From the NCBI RefSeq assembly GCF_023715615.1, contig NZ_JAMBOM010000002.1, forward strand, positions 310,001 through 374,000: 64,000 bases of DNA, read 5' to 3'. Below, piece after piece: positions 17,108 through 26,105 of this stretch. The notes under the pieces were generated by a model. That model had not been told where the DNA came from and did not search any database. It worked only from the letters and a program-made list of their open reading frames with translations. Origin of the DNA: Sporosarcina aquimarina (lineage in GTDB: Bacteria; Bacillota; Bacilli; Bacillales_A; Planococcaceae). Position 1 is the stretch's first letter, and every line of letters starts with the position of its first letter. A program made the translations under genes and the position numbers.

Positions 17108-18064
17108 TTGCTTATGAAGAAATTTGTAACTTGGATAGGATTGTCTGTAATGGCAGTCTTCGTACTCGCAGCATGCAGTAGCGACAAAAATACTGAATCT
17201 GCACCTGACGGAAAAGAAAAACTGAAAGTCGTAACCTCATTTACAATCATTGCAGACATGGCTCGCCAAATTGGCGGTGATTATATCGATGTCCATAACT
17301 TGGTACCTTCGGGAACGGATCCCCACGAATATGAGCCTCTCCCGAATGACATTAAAGCAGCTACAGATGCTGACGTTTTGTTCTATAATGGACTGAATTT
17401 AGAAGGCGGTGACAAAGGTTGGTTCAAGAAGATGACAGACTCAGTTCACCAGAAAGATGAAAACATCTTCAACCTGACAGAAAAGGTGACACCTAAATAC
17501 CTAACTGACGAAGACGGACGTGAAGAAGAAATCAACCCTCACGCCTTTATCGACCCCGCTGTAGGTGTCCTCATGGCAGAAAAAATCACTGAAGTACTAA
17601 TTGAAAAACACCCGACAGACAGAGAGAAAATCAAAAAGAGTGGCGAAGAGTACGTAAATCGCTTGAAAGAACTCGACAAAGAATATGAAGAGCGGATAAA
17701 TGACATCCCTGAAGAAAACCGCACGCTTGTTACAAGTGAACGTGCTTTCCAGTATATGAATGACCACTACGGCCTAAAAGAAGCTTACATCTGGGAGATT
17801 GACACTGAAGAAAATGGTTCTCCGAAACAAATTAAAGACTTGGTTCACTTCATCCAAGAACATAAAGTTCCTGTATTATTTGTAGAGTCTAACGTGGATA
17901 CGCGTCCAATGGAGACGGTTTCTAAGGAAACTGGAGTACCCATGGCAGAGAAGTCCATCTTTTCCGATGAAATCGGCGATCCAGGTGAAGCAATCGATAC
18001 GTACGTGAAATACTTGAACTACAACATTGATCTAATTCACGATGAACTCAGCAAGAAACGATAA
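17108..18064 (+). CDS. mntA: Manganese ABC transporter, substrate-binding lipoprotein
   Basis: The 318-residue cluster A-I binding protein has a lipobox LAAC (Cys23) and the four metal-ligand contexts of MntC/PsaA-like proteins: DPHEYEPLPND (His near 75), NPHAFIDP (His near 145), SERAFQYM with a Glu, and the later SIFSDEIG with an Asp. The loop is short without a His-rich stretch, which favours manganese over zinc. TTG at 17108 is six bases after AAGGAG; an ATG six bases further on is possible. It is followed by a strong terminator. Confidence 0.88.
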   Translation: MLMKKFVTWIGLSVMAVFVLAACSSDKNTESAPDGKEKLKVVTSFTIIADMARQIGGDYIDVHNLVPSGTDPHEYEPLPNDIKAATDADVLFYNGLNLEGGDKGWFKKMTDSVHQKDENIFNLTEKVTPKYLTDEDGREEEINPHAFIDPAVGVLMAEKITEVLIEKHPTDREKIKKSGEEYVNRLKELDKEYEERINDIPEENRTLVTSERAFQYMNDHYGLKEAYIWEIDTEENGSPKQIKDLVHFIQEHKVPVLFVESNVDTRPMETVSKETGVPMAEKSIFSDEIGDPGEAIDTYVKYLNYNIDLIHDELSKKR

Positions 18065-18075
18065 CCCTACATGAA

Positions 18076-18117
18076 AAGACGGAGTACGCACTTAAGCAGT
18101 GTACTCCGTCTTTTTTT
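18076..18117 (+). terminator. Terminator of the manganese operon
   Basis: Stem AGACGGAGTAC/GTACTCCGTCT followed by seven T, 12 bases after the mntA stop. Confidence 0.93.
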
Positions 18118-18191
18118 GTTGGATAACAATAACCTTTGGAATGAATTGAATTGAATTGCATAAAATGATGCATCGAAGAAAGGATGATGTT

Positions 18192-18806
18192 TTGAAAAAT
18201 GTTCCTGTACTTATTACAACACGCCAATTACCGAATCCTTCACCTTCCATCTCCATTGTATATCCAGAAGTCCATCTCCCTCAACTTCCTGTCGTACAAC
18301 ATAGTCTCAACACGCAAATCCGGAATGAGTTAAACCAACTACTCATTGACCAAAATTACTATGACCCGAATCTTGTTGAACTCATCGTATATTTCGAGAT
18401 TAAAACAAACGAACGAAACTTTTTGAGCCTGACACTCATTGCTTATTCCTTTACAGGCGGCGCACATGGAATGACTGTCGTTAAAGCGTTGACGTTTGAT
18501 ACTCAAACAGGTAAAAGGTATTCCCTCTATGATCTATTAGGTCCTCAAGATTTTGAAAAGACTTTATCGGATCGGATTCGCAAAAAGATTGAGGAATGGG
18601 ATATAGATTTACTCGACCCACCGTTCGCTGAAATCAGAAGAGACCAAGACTTTTACTTAGCGGATACGTCACTCGTTATCTATTTCCAATTATATGAAAT
18701 CACACCGTACGTATGGGGATTCCCTTACTTCCCAATTGCTTTGAAAGACATTGAGAAGCTCATACCAGTTGCAAGCCCATTGCAACGCTTTATCCCTTTC
18801 TTATAA
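18192..18806 (+). CDS. DUF3298/DUF4163-domain protein (RsiV/PdaC-type extracellular fold)
   Basis: A 204-residue protein made of the DUF4163 and DUF3298 regions found in anti-sigma factor RsiV and the N-terminal part of the deacetylase PdaC. The diagnostic stretches are LIAYSFTGGAHGMT, TFDTQTGKRYSLYDLL and FQLYEITPYVWGFPYFPI. There is no signal peptide or membrane anchor, which is unusual for the fold and suggests either a cytoplasmic role or a lost leader. TTG at 18192 is chosen for the AAAGGATGATG upstream; an in-frame start 12 codons earlier lacks a ribosome site. It is convergent with the next gene, only six bases apart. Confidence 0.75.
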   Translation: MKNVPVLITTRQLPNPSPSISIVYPEVHLPQLPVVQHSLNTQIRNELNQLLIDQNYYDPNLVELIVYFEIKTNERNFLSLTLIAYSFTGGAHGMTVVKALTFDTQTGKRYSLYDLLGPQDFEKTLSDRIRKKIEEWDIDLLDPPFAEIRRDQDFYLADTSLVIYFQLYEITPYVWGFPYFPIALKDIEKLIPVASPLQRFIPFL

Positions 18807-18812
18807 TGGAAT

Positions 18813-19358
18813 CTAGTTTCGTTTTTTACGAATGATCCAATATAGGATAAACAGAAAAACAATCGAACCTAAAATACTTGGTATGATCCATCTAGGATGG
18901 CCATCCGCGAAAGAGCTTGGTTCTGCTTGGGTAAACTCCTTCTTCCCGACACCAAGTTCTTTTAAATCTTCCTTTGCGTTCGCCTCGGCCGTTGTTCTAG
19001 TACATATGTCGCTTGTCAGAAAACCATCATCTCTTCCCTCGCTCCGATCTGTTCCGTAAAACAGATAGCTTTCCCCACTCACGATTGGAAGTCCACAATC
19101 TCCATCGTTAAAACCCGTGTAGATCTTGATTGTTTTAGTATCTACCCCTTTCCAGGCTTCCCGTACATCGATTGTCGCTTCTCTTTGAATACCCACGTCC
19201 GTAATTTCTGTAATCGTGCCTAAAAACACAGCATCTGACTGTTCTTTAGCTTCTGAAACAGAAGGAAGTTCCTTACACGAACACGCACGTGCCTCTCTTT
19301 CTAGAGGCATTGACCAAACAAGCAAGAATACAGTGAGCAATATTCCAATTCTTTTCAC
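18813..19358 (-). CDS. Secreted NTR/TIMP-like protein with C-terminal anchor
   Basis: The 181-residue product has a signal peptide (1-25) cleaved before CSCKEL, then a domain with ACSC, AVFLGTITEITD, VREAWKGVD, GDCGLPI and DICTRT. A mature N-terminus of C-x-C with further paired cysteines is the mark of NTR/TIMP-like OB-fold domains. A single helix (about 155-175, WIIPSILGSIVFLFILYWII) and basic end RKKRN anchor it to the membrane. In eukaryotes the fold inhibits metalloproteases; in bacteria its role is unknown. No linked protease gene is adjacent. Confidence 0.7.
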   Translation of the reverse strand: MKRIGILLTVFLLVWSMPLEREARACSCKELPSVSEAKEQSDAVFLGTITEITDVGIQREATIDVREAWKGVDTKTIKIYTGFNDGDCGLPIVSGESYLFYGTDRSEGRDDGFLTSDICTRTTAEANAKEDLKELGVGKKEFTQAEPSSFADGHPRWIIPSILGSIVFLFILYWIIRKKRN

Positions 19359-19487
19359 ACTCTCCGCCTCCCTATTTTAAAGAATCAGACGGCAACCGTA
19401 TCAATTCGTTACAGATTATCTGAAATTGATTTATCGGAAAATGTGGCGTACTGTTAGTGTAGATATTCGTTGGAAAGGAAGAGAGTT

Positions 19488-20204
19488 ATGAAACGGACAC
19501 TTGTCATTAGTGACATCCATGGCGAACTGGGTATGCTCACTGCATTATTAGAAAAGGCCAACTACAATTCTAAAACAGATCGACTATTTTTACTTGGAGA
19601 TTACATAGATAGAGGACCTGATTCAAAAGCAACGCTTGATAAAGTCATAGAGTTGGTCGAAGGAGGCGCAGTTGCTCTCAAAGGAAATCACGAGGATATG
19701 ATGGTCAAATCTCTGATTGATGGCAATGAGCGCATTTGGAGAAATTGGACTGGTCGAAATGGTGGAGATGCAACATTGCAAAGTTATGGATTCAAACCGG
19801 AATCCTTTTTGTTTTCGGAAGAAGAAGAATTCCAAAAACCTCATCTTCACTCGGATCACCTCAATCGTCACTTAGAGTTCGTCCGTAATCTTCCTTACTA
19901 TATTGAAGAAGAAGAGACAATCTTCATACATGCTGGGGTGAAGCCTGGAGTATCGTTGGAAGAAACGGATCCACATGAACTAATCTGGATACGAGATGAA
20001 TTCCATGCTAATTATAAGGGGCCAAAGACAGTAATTTTTGGACATACACCGACAAAGGGGCTTCGTAATGATGAGAGCGATAATAGCATCTACTACGGGT
20101 CAAATTCCATTATCGGAATAGATGGTGGTGCTGTATTTGGTGGACAATTAAACTGTTTAGTCCTTCCTGAAAAGAAAGAAGTCTTTGTTTTTGCAAAAAA
20201 ATAA
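19488..20204 (+). CDS. Metallophosphoesterase, PrpE/ApaH-like Ser/Thr phosphatase
   Basis: A 238-residue PPP-family phosphatase. It has the signature GDxH as VISDIHGELG (5-14), GDYIDRGPDS (near 37-46) and GNHEDMM (near 69-75), then IFIHAGVKPG and FGHTPTKG with the later histidines. Such enzymes use two metal ions and act on phosphoproteins or on diadenosine tetraphosphate. ATG at 19488 follows AAAGGAAGAGAG. It is monocistronic with a strong terminator. Confidence 0.88.
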   Translation: MKRTLVISDIHGELGMLTALLEKANYNSKTDRLFLLGDYIDRGPDSKATLDKVIELVEGGAVALKGNHEDMMVKSLIDGNERIWRNWTGRNGGDATLQSYGFKPESFLFSEEEEFQKPHLHSDHLNRHLEFVRNLPYYIEEEETIFIHAGVKPGVSLEETDPHELIWIRDEFHANYKGPKTVIFGHTPTKGLRNDESDNSIYYGSNSIIGIDGGAVFGGQLNCLVLPEKKEVFVFAKK

Positions 20205-20249
20205 AACAAGCAGTCGAGTCAAAAAAATGACTCGTCTGCTTGTTTTTTT
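20204..20249. terminator. Bidirectional terminator (phosphatase / BCCT)
   Basis: Stem AACAAGCAG-CGAGTCA/TGACTCG-CTGCTTGTT with a loop of A and T-runs on both strands, between convergent genes. Confidence 0.92.
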
Positions 20250-20269
20250 ATGGATTGAACATGCTGTCC

Positions 20270-21850
20270 TCAGCTCTTGTTCGTCTGTTTTTCTTTTCGT
20301 CGTTCTTTTTTCTTCTTATACTCGGCTTCTATTCGTTCAAAGCATCGTACATCTCTCGGTCTTACTGTAATCGGTTCTTTCTTCAGCATTTTAACCATAG
20401 AAAATACCATGATTATTAAAAATACACCGAATGGCAATGCAGATACTAAGGAGGCCGACTGGAGGGCTTCAAGACCACCTGCATACAGGAGAACTGCACC
20501 AATTGCCGCCATGAGCACGCCCCACGTCAACTTTACTGCTAGAGGTGGTAACAGGCTCCCCTTCGTCGTCATGCTTGCTAAAATGTACGTCGCCGAATCA
20601 GCAGATGTGACCAAGAATGTGAATATTAAAATGATAGCCAAGAACGTTAAGACTCCCGTGAAGGGCATATGTTGGAACGTTGCGAATAGAGCAGATGTCA
20701 CGTCTTGGTCGACTGCTTCAGCAATGTTTGTCCCATTTTTCAAATCACTATATAGCGCTGTTCCGCCAAGAGTTGCCACCCACATACATGCAAATACAGG
20801 AGGGATGATCATAACTCCGACTATGAATTCTCGAATCGTTCTTCCTTTCGAAACACGAGCTACAAAAGCTCCGACAAATGGTGACCAGGCAATCGTCCAT
20901 GCCCAGTAAAAAATCGTCCATTTCTGAACCCATGTCCCTTCACCATAGGGCTGCAAACGCAAACTATATTGGATGAAATTCGTAATATAATCCCCGATTG
21001 CTAACGTAAAACTGTCCAATATGAATACCTTTGGACCGACGACAAAGAAAAAGGCGAGTAATGTGATCGCGAGTCCTAAGTTGAAATTCCCTAAATATCG
21101 AATTCCTTTCTCTAACCCTGTTGACGCAGAAATCATATAGGCTACGAAAACAACTGCAATGATTAAAAATTGAACGAGGTATGTATTATTGATGTCGAAT
21201 GCATACTCCAGTCCTCCACTCATTTGAAGAACACCGAGGCCCAATGAAGTCGCAATCCCCATCACCGTTGCAATGACCGCTAACGAGTCAATACCCCCCA
21301 TCAAATACTTGTTTGAACCTACTACAGGTTCCAATGCGGTTGAAATAAGTCCATCTTTCTTCTTTCTAAACTGTAAAAATGCAATAACCATACCAACTAA
21401 GCCAAAAATAGCCCACTGAGAGATTCCCCAATGGAAGAATGAATACCCCATTGCAACACGTGCCGCCTCTTCCGTACCAGGCTCCACCCCTGAAACAGGT
21501 GCATTAATATAATGGCTCATTGGCTCAGCAACACCATAAAAGACAAGTCCCACACCAAAACCAGCTGAAAACAACATACCGATCCATGTAAAGAATGGAA
21601 AATCCGGTCGTTCATCATCTCCACCTAAACGGATGGCTCCATATTTACTAATGGCTAGTCCAATTAGAAACACGATCAATACAAATACAACAAGCAAGTA
21701 GAACCAGCCGAAACTTCTCGTGGTAAATTCATATAACTGATCTGCTACAACTCCAAACTTTTCGTTCATGACCGCACCAAGTACTACTAAGATGAAAATG
21801 ACAGATGCGGATATTACAAACACTGGATTCTTCCAAATCTTCTTCTCCAC
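20270..21850 (-). CDS. BCCT-family glycine betaine/choline transporter (OpuD-like)
   Basis: A 526-residue protein with about 12 helices, of the betaine-choline-carnitine transporter family, which brings in compatible solutes with Na+. The glycine-rich helix 3 reads FSAGFGVGLVFYGVAEPM and the conserved tryptophan motif is FYWAWTIAWSPFVGAFVARV. A positively charged C-terminal tail (EAEYKKKKERRKEKQ) is the kind that senses osmotic stress. GTG at 21850 has AGGAG nine bases upstream; a TTG two codons earlier is too close. Which solute is carried cannot be told. Confidence 0.9.
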   Translation of the reverse strand: MEKKIWKNPVFVISASVIFILVVLGAVMNEKFGVVADQLYEFTTRSFGWFYLLVVFVLIVFLIGLAISKYGAIRLGGDDERPDFPFFTWIGMLFSAGFGVGLVFYGVAEPMSHYINAPVSGVEPGTEEAARVAMGYSFFHWGISQWAIFGLVGMVIAFLQFRKKKDGLISTALEPVVGSNKYLMGGIDSLAVIATVMGIATSLGLGVLQMSGGLEYAFDINNTYLVQFLIIAVVFVAYMISASTGLEKGIRYLGNFNLGLAITLLAFFFVVGPKVFILDSFTLAIGDYITNFIQYSLRLQPYGEGTWVQKWTIFYWAWTIAWSPFVGAFVARVSKGRTIREFIVGVMIIPPVFACMWVATLGGTALYSDLKNGTNIAEAVDQDVTSALFATFQHMPFTGVLTFLAIILIFTFLVTSADSATYILASMTTKGSLLPPLAVKLTWGVLMAAIGAVLLYAGGLEALQSASLVSALPFGVFLIIMVFSMVKMLKKEPITVRPRDVRCFERIEAEYKKKKERRKEKQTNKS

Positions 21851-22002
21851 CGGCAACGACTCCTATTTCTCTAGTTACTACCCCAATACCCTCATTTTTG
21901 TATGTATAACATGGAAATTGTAATGATCTAATTCGATATGTTTCAGTCTTGTCTAAATTCATATCAATACGGATACAATTTGTATGAAAAGGAAGTGATC
22001 AC

Positions 22003-22377
22003 ATGACAACCGCTGATGAAAATGCGTTATCTCTTTACATTCCCATCATTCTACTGTTAGCAGTTATTGAAATCGTATTAGGCGCTTATGAGAGCTCAGA
22101 TGGAATATGGAGCAAAAAGTTAGCTGCAGGAAAATTGCTGCTTAACATGGCTTGGACAAGTACATTATTTCCCTTGCTATTGGACATTCACCTATTCACT
22201 TTTATGATTGAGTCCTTGTATGAAGGTCGAAAGGATGTTGCCTTTCCTTTAAGTGGTGATGGCTTAATGTGGTTTTCCTATTTCCTCGTATTCCTTTTGT
22301 TCCTTGTAAATACTATAGATGTTTATCAAAGTTTCCGTACGGCAGAAAATTCTTTTCATGATAAGGAAGTTTCATAA
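22003..22377 (+). CDS. Hypothetical 4-helix membrane protein
   Basis: A 124-residue protein with hydrophobic segments at about 12-28, 46-72 and 88-107, and no recognised domain. ATG is preceded by AAAGGAAGTGATCAC. It is divergent from the betaine transporter gene and its 3' end overlaps the convergent YitT-like gene by six bases. No function is proposed. Confidence 0.55.
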   Translation: MTTADENALSLYIPIILLLAVIEIVLGAYESSDGIWSKKLAAGKLLLNMAWTSTLFPLLLDIHLFTFMIESLYEGRKDVAFPLSGDGLMWFSYFLVFLLFLVNTIDVYQSFRTAENSFHDKEVS

Positions 22378-22989
22378 TCTACTGACTATTTCTTTTGACG
22401 GAACTACTTTTGGTTTCCATGAAACAATGGCACTAATCGTTAAACCGACGCTACAGACTGTAATTAGAGAGAGGACGAGCGAAACAGTTGGGACAGATAG
22501 GCTACCAACCGTAACGATAATGATGTCAAACAACATGATAATTAGACCCGAATTCGTTCGCAATCCTTTCGCTATGAGCTGAGCAAGTAAGTCGGTTCCA
22601 CCGATACTAATACCACGGCGCAACATGATTCCTGTACCGATTCCAATAAGGATTCCTCCTGTTGCACTACTGAGAACCGGCCCTAATTGAATGGCTACAT
22701 CGCTCTCTTTAACTGGTGCAAGAAGGTCGATGATAAGAGCCGAAATCAACATGCCGTGGATACCGTTATAGAAAAATGGTCTGTACACAAACCAAGTCAG
22801 CATGAAAATAGGAATACTTATTAGTAGGAACGTCAGCCCTACTTTCGTTCCCGTAATATAATGCACTATGAGACTAATCCCAAGAGCCCCACCCTCCATC
22901 AACCCCTGAGGGATTAGAAATAAGTTTAAGCCTATACCTATAAAAATACTTCCTACAAGTAATGCAATTATCTTTCTAGCGGTTTCCAT
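22372..22989 (-). CDS. YitT-family membrane protein, short form
   Basis: A 205-residue protein with five or six helices, matching the YitT/DUF161 membrane domain: GLNLFLIPQGLMEGGALGIS and later GIGTGIMLRRGISIGGTDLLAQ. The C-terminal DUF2179 cytoplasmic domain normal in this family is missing, whereas the relative at 60704-61564 has it. ATG at 22989 follows GAGGTGG by nine bases. Function of the family is unknown; transport is likely. Confidence 0.8.
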   Translation of the reverse strand: METARKIIALLVGSIFIGIGLNLFLIPQGLMEGGALGISLIVHYITGTKVGLTFLLISIPIFMLTWFVYRPFFYNGIHGMLISALIIDLLAPVKESDVAIQLGPVLSSATGGILIGIGTGIMLRRGISIGGTDLLAQLIAKGLRTNSGLIIMLFDIIIVTVGSLSVPTVSLVLSLITVCSVGLTISAIVSWKPKVVPSKEIVSRL

Positions 22990-23069
22990 CTCCACTCACC
23001 ACCTCATTGTGTTCTGTTACAACTATATGGCAACAAGCACCCAGACTTTCCTAATCTGTTAAGGTTAAT

Positions 23070-23109
23070 GAAAAAAGCGCCGTCCATTTAATATGGACGG
23101 CGCTTTTTA
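23070..23109. terminator. Terminator after the glutamate symporter gene
   Basis: Stem AAAAAGCGCCGTCCAT/ATGGACGGCGCTTTTT, 12 bases after the symporter stop; works on either strand. Confidence 0.92.
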
Positions 23110-23120
23110 TAGTAAATCTT

Positions 23121-24356
23121 TTATGACGTGAGAGTGGATTGAGTGGGTTTGATTTCTCTTTCTGATCCAGCTACAATGACCGCAGCTGACGCATCTCCAA
23201 TGATATTAACAGACGTCCGCATCATGTCGAGCACCCTGTCAATACCTGCGATAAGAGCGATTCCTTCGAGTGGCATATTCACGGAGTTCAAAACCATTGC
23301 AAGCATAATCATGCCTGCACCTGGTACCCCGGCTGTTCCAATAGATGCAAGAACAGTTGTCAAAACGACAGTTAGCAACTGTAGGAACGTCAGCTGAAGA
23401 TCGAAGAATTGTGCGATGAACACGACAGCAACCCCTTGATAGATTGCAGTTCCATCCATGTTAATAGTAGCTCCAAGTGGCAGAACAAAACTCGCGATAC
23501 GTTTTGGCACGCCAAGATTCTCTGTTGTGTTCTTGATAGTAACAGGAAGTGTTCCTGCACTGCTTGCAGTACTAAATGCTACAAGTGCAGCTGGGAAAAT
23601 GCCTTTAAAGAACGTAATCGGACTAAGTTTGCCCATTGTTTTCACAGCAATGGAGTAAACGACAAGTGCATGAACAACACACGCAATGTATACCGCCAGC
23701 ACTACTTTTAACAGAGGCAGCAAGACAGATAATCCATATTCTCCAACGACTGGCGCCATTAATCCTAAAATACCAAATGGAGCGACACGCATAATAATCC
23801 CTGTTATTTTGTACATAATTTCCGCAAATCCTTCAAAGAAGGACAACACAGGCGCTGCCTTTTCACCAATCATAGTAATGGCAATGCCTATAAATAAAGC
23901 AAAGAAAATAATTTGCAGTATATTACCCGTAGCAAGTGCCTCAAAAGGATTAGTAGGTACAATGTTCAAGAACGTATCAATCGCACTTTGTGGTTCTGCG
24001 ATAGCAGCTTCAGGTATGCTACTCTCATCTGTAGAAATATTGACCCCAGTCCCTGGGTTGATCAAAAATGCTACTGATAATCCAATAATAATTGCGATGG
24101 CAGTTGTAGCTAAATAATACACAATCGTTTTGATACCGATTCGCCCTAGTTGTTTAGGATCTGACATACTTGCAACCCCTACAACAAGAGTTGAAAGAAC
24201 AAGTGGTGCAATTACAAATTTAATGAGTCGTAAGAACAAATCACCGAGCGGCTGTAGGAAATCAATTTTACTTCCGAATATACTTCCTAGAATAATAGCT
24301 AAAACAAAGGCAACAAAAATTTGAGTGACTAAGTTGAAACGTAATTTCAATTCCAT
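23121..24356 (-). CDS. Dicarboxylate/amino acid:cation symporter (GltP/GltT-like)
   Basis: A 411-residue DAACS-family carrier for glutamate, aspartate or C4-dicarboxylates. It has eight helices and two re-entrant loops: STASSAGTLPVT (HP1, serine-rich) and FVLPLGATINMDGTAIYQG (helix 7 NMDGT sodium motif), then the HP2 region GVPGAG. The C-terminal helix motif GIDRVLDMMRTSVNIIGDASA contains the aspartate and arginine that decide substrate binding; R-x-x-N suits acidic amino acids. ATG follows GGAGGGGAGGGA. Proton and sodium forms cannot be told apart here. Confidence 0.9.
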   Translation of the reverse strand: MELKLRFNLVTQIFVAFVLAIILGSIFGSKIDFLQPLGDLFLRLIKFVIAPLVLSTLVVGVASMSDPKQLGRIGIKTIVYYLATTAIAIIIGLSVAFLINPGTGVNISTDESSIPEAAIAEPQSAIDTFLNIVPTNPFEALATGNILQIIFFALFIGIAITMIGEKAAPVLSFFEGFAEIMYKITGIIMRVAPFGILGLMAPVVGEYGLSVLLPLLKVVLAVYIACVVHALVVYSIAVKTMGKLSPITFFKGIFPAALVAFSTASSAGTLPVTIKNTTENLGVPKRIASFVLPLGATINMDGTAIYQGVAVVFIAQFFDLQLTFLQLLTVVLTTVLASIGTAGVPGAGMIMLAMVLNSVNMPLEGIALIAGIDRVLDMMRTSVNIIGDASAAVIVAGSEREIKPTQSTLTS

Positions 24357-24433
24357 TCCCTCCCCTTTTTCATTGGTAATCTACTGTATTCCAATGTATA
24401 TGTATACATGCAAACGCTTTCACACGGTACTAT

Positions 24434-24476
24434 AAAAAAAGCCCTTCCCAGAGCATCTTCTCACGGGAAAGGTTTT
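24434..24476 (-). terminator. Terminator after the DUF4870 gene
   Basis: Stem CCTTTCCCG/GGGAAGGG-type hairpin followed on the minus strand by seven T. Confidence 0.8.
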
Positions 24477-24548
24477 CACGTGTGCATTTCTATACATAAT
24501 AACTTTTCTAATATAGAAACACAACAATTTTTCTATTCAGTAAACTAA

Positions 24549-24866
24549 TTAGAACCAACGACCCACGATTGGATAATTGTATGGCTCATCTTGAAGCGTT
24601 TTAATAATCGCGATAATCGGAATCACAATTGTCATAATGATGAAACCAATCAGGAACGGTATTCCTATTAGGATAAACGAAAAAATCGTTGACAAAACGA
24701 TCAATGCTCCCATGACTAATTGGAACAAAAGCGCTTGAATCGACAACCGTTTTATTTGTTCATCTAACTCCACAAAAAACGTCATAATGTATATCGCAAC
24801 TGGCACCAAAAATGGTGCAAAGAATGCGCTGGCGTGTATGAGAATCTTTAATCCTTTTGTTTCCAT
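24549..24866 (-). CDS. DUF4870-family membrane protein
   Basis: A 105-residue protein with three helices. LSIQALLFQLVMGALIVLST, then a glycine-rich helix and the end PYNYPIVGRWF, are the pattern of DUF4870 (short YtrH-like/chloroplast Tic20-like proteins). ATG at 24866 follows AAAGGATGG. Function is unknown. It follows the thioesterase gene on the same strand after about 60 bases. Confidence 0.8.
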   Translation of the reverse strand: METKGLKILIHASAFFAPFLVPVAIYIMTFFVELDEQIKRLSIQALLFQLVMGALIVLSTIFSFILIGIPFLIGFIIMTIVIPIIAIIKTLQDEPYNYPIVGRWF

Positions 24867-24928
24867 AAGCTTCCATCCTTTCACTCGTTCTTAGTAATTT
24901 TACGAGTGAAGCGTGGAAAAGATTCATT

Positions 24929-25411
24929 TTATTTTGCTCCAAATGAGGCAGGCATGACAACTGCAACAACTTCTCCAGTTGCACATAGTACACCCTCAGC
25001 AAAAACTTCAACGGCTACTTTGAATTTCTTAGGATGTATTTCTTCAACGGTGCCGACAGCTTTCAAGGTAGTCCCTTCTGGAGTCGGTTTAACATAATTC
25101 ACTGCCAAGGAAGCGGTTACAAACCTCGGTGGAAGTTCCTCGTTATTTGGTTCAAATCCATTTTTACGATGAAGTGCTAATGATGCGGAGCCGGTTCCAT
25201 GGCAATCTATTAACGATGCGATGATTCCTCCATAGACAAATCCTGGAATCGCCTTGTGATTAGAATCAGGCTCATAATATGTAACGGTTTGGTCCCCTTC
25301 CCAACCGGTTCTAAAATGGTGACCTTCTTTGTTTAATCGACCACATCCATAACACCACGAAAAGTCATCCGGATAACGATCCTGAATCGCATGTTCAACT
25401 TTTTGTACCAT
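24929..25411 (-). CDS. PaaI-family hotdog thioesterase
   Basis: A 160-residue hotdog-fold protein. The N-terminal CYGCGRLNKEGHHFR (about 20-34) and the central FVYGGIIASLIDCHGTGSA, which carries the catalytic-helix G-G-x-x-x-x-x-x-D pattern, are typical of PaaI-like acyl-CoA thioesterases. The VNYVKPTPEG turn also fits. Substrate is unknown. Its promoter region holds a perfect 23-bp palindrome (25450-25472), suggesting dedicated control. Confidence 0.85.
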   Translation of the reverse strand: MVQKVEHAIQDRYPDDFSWCYGCGRLNKEGHHFRTGWEGDQTVTYYEPDSNHKAIPGFVYGGIIASLIDCHGTGSASLALHRKNGFEPNNEELPPRFVTASLAVNYVKPTPEGTTLKAVGTVEEIHPKKFKVAVEVFAEGVLCATGEVVAVVMPASFGAK

Positions 25412-25449
25412 TTAAATTCCTCCTTCACCTATTTGCTTATGAGTATATC

Positions 25450-25472
25450 ATAATAATTCTGAGAATTATTAT
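25450..25472. promoter_or_regulatory. Perfect 23-bp palindrome, probable operator
   Basis: Arms ATAATAATTCT and AGAATTATTAT with one central base, 11+1+11 without mismatch. On the minus strand it lies just upstream of TATACT, a likely -10 of the thioesterase gene. It is not a clean Fur, PerR or CodY box, so its protein is unknown. Confidence 0.6.
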
Positions 25473-25567
25473 ATTGACTCATACATATACTAGCGTCGGA
25501 ATACAATACCACCTGATCATGAGCATGCGTATACTACACTAACGAACGATACAAGGAGGCTGATTCT

Positions 25568-26017
25568 ATGAAATTACGCGCGTTTCTACTAGTTCTTCTA
25601 CTCGTCGGAGGAGCTTATGCCATGATCCATTCCATTAATGAATTCTCTTCAAAGAAATTCTCAGAAGTGCTACAGTTGCCTGAAGACCATGTAGCTCAAC
25701 TTATTTTTACTAAACCTTCTACTACAGGTATGACCCCGCCCGCATGGGTTTCATCAGACAAAGAACAGATTGCCAATCTGTTAGAGTTTCTAGGTAGCTA
25801 TGAATTAAAGAAAAAAGATTCTCAAGAAATCCTCGATGAGTTGAATTTCAACCAATTCACAATCAGTATTGAGGATCACGATGAAAATCTCGTAACCATA
25901 ATGGTGGAAGACAGTTTGATCGTCACACAAAATGGAGACCAATATACACTACTTGACGGGCCATTAGACACGGACTGGATGGTTGATTTCATACTCACAA
26001 GCCATTCTCCATCTTAA
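25568..26017 (+). CDS. Hypothetical membrane-anchored protein
   Basis: A 149-residue protein with an N-terminal hydrophobic anchor (about residues 4-24) and an extracytoplasmic domain of mixed alpha/beta character (FNQFTISIEDHDENLVTIMV then DSLIVTQNGDQYTLLDG). It starts at ATG 25568 after CAAGGAGG. I do not recognise a family. It precedes pepF by 88 bases and may be cotranscribed; no terminator is visible between them. Confidence 0.55.
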   Translation: MKLRAFLLVLLLVGGAYAMIHSINEFSSKKFSEVLQLPEDHVAQLIFTKPSTTGMTPPAWVSSDKEQIANLLEFLGSYELKKKDSQEILDELNFNQFTISIEDHDENLVTIMVEDSLIVTQNGDQYTLLDGPLDTDWMVDFILTSHSPS

Positions 26018-26105
26018 CTAATTCACGCTATAAATCTTTGTACATTTCAGTCTATTTGTTTTATACTAAAAATAGTTCAGAATTCGAAATAAGGGAGAGA
26101 GTTCA

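Noticed and set aside
20277..20909. 210-codon plus-strand open frame
   Set aside because: Antisense shadow of the BCCT transporter gene, whose helices and motifs are complete.
25450..25472. Fur, PerR or CodY box
   Set aside because: Fur and PerR need TGATAAT or TTATAAT arms and CodY needs TTCWGAA in the centre; the TTCTGAGAA core does not fit.
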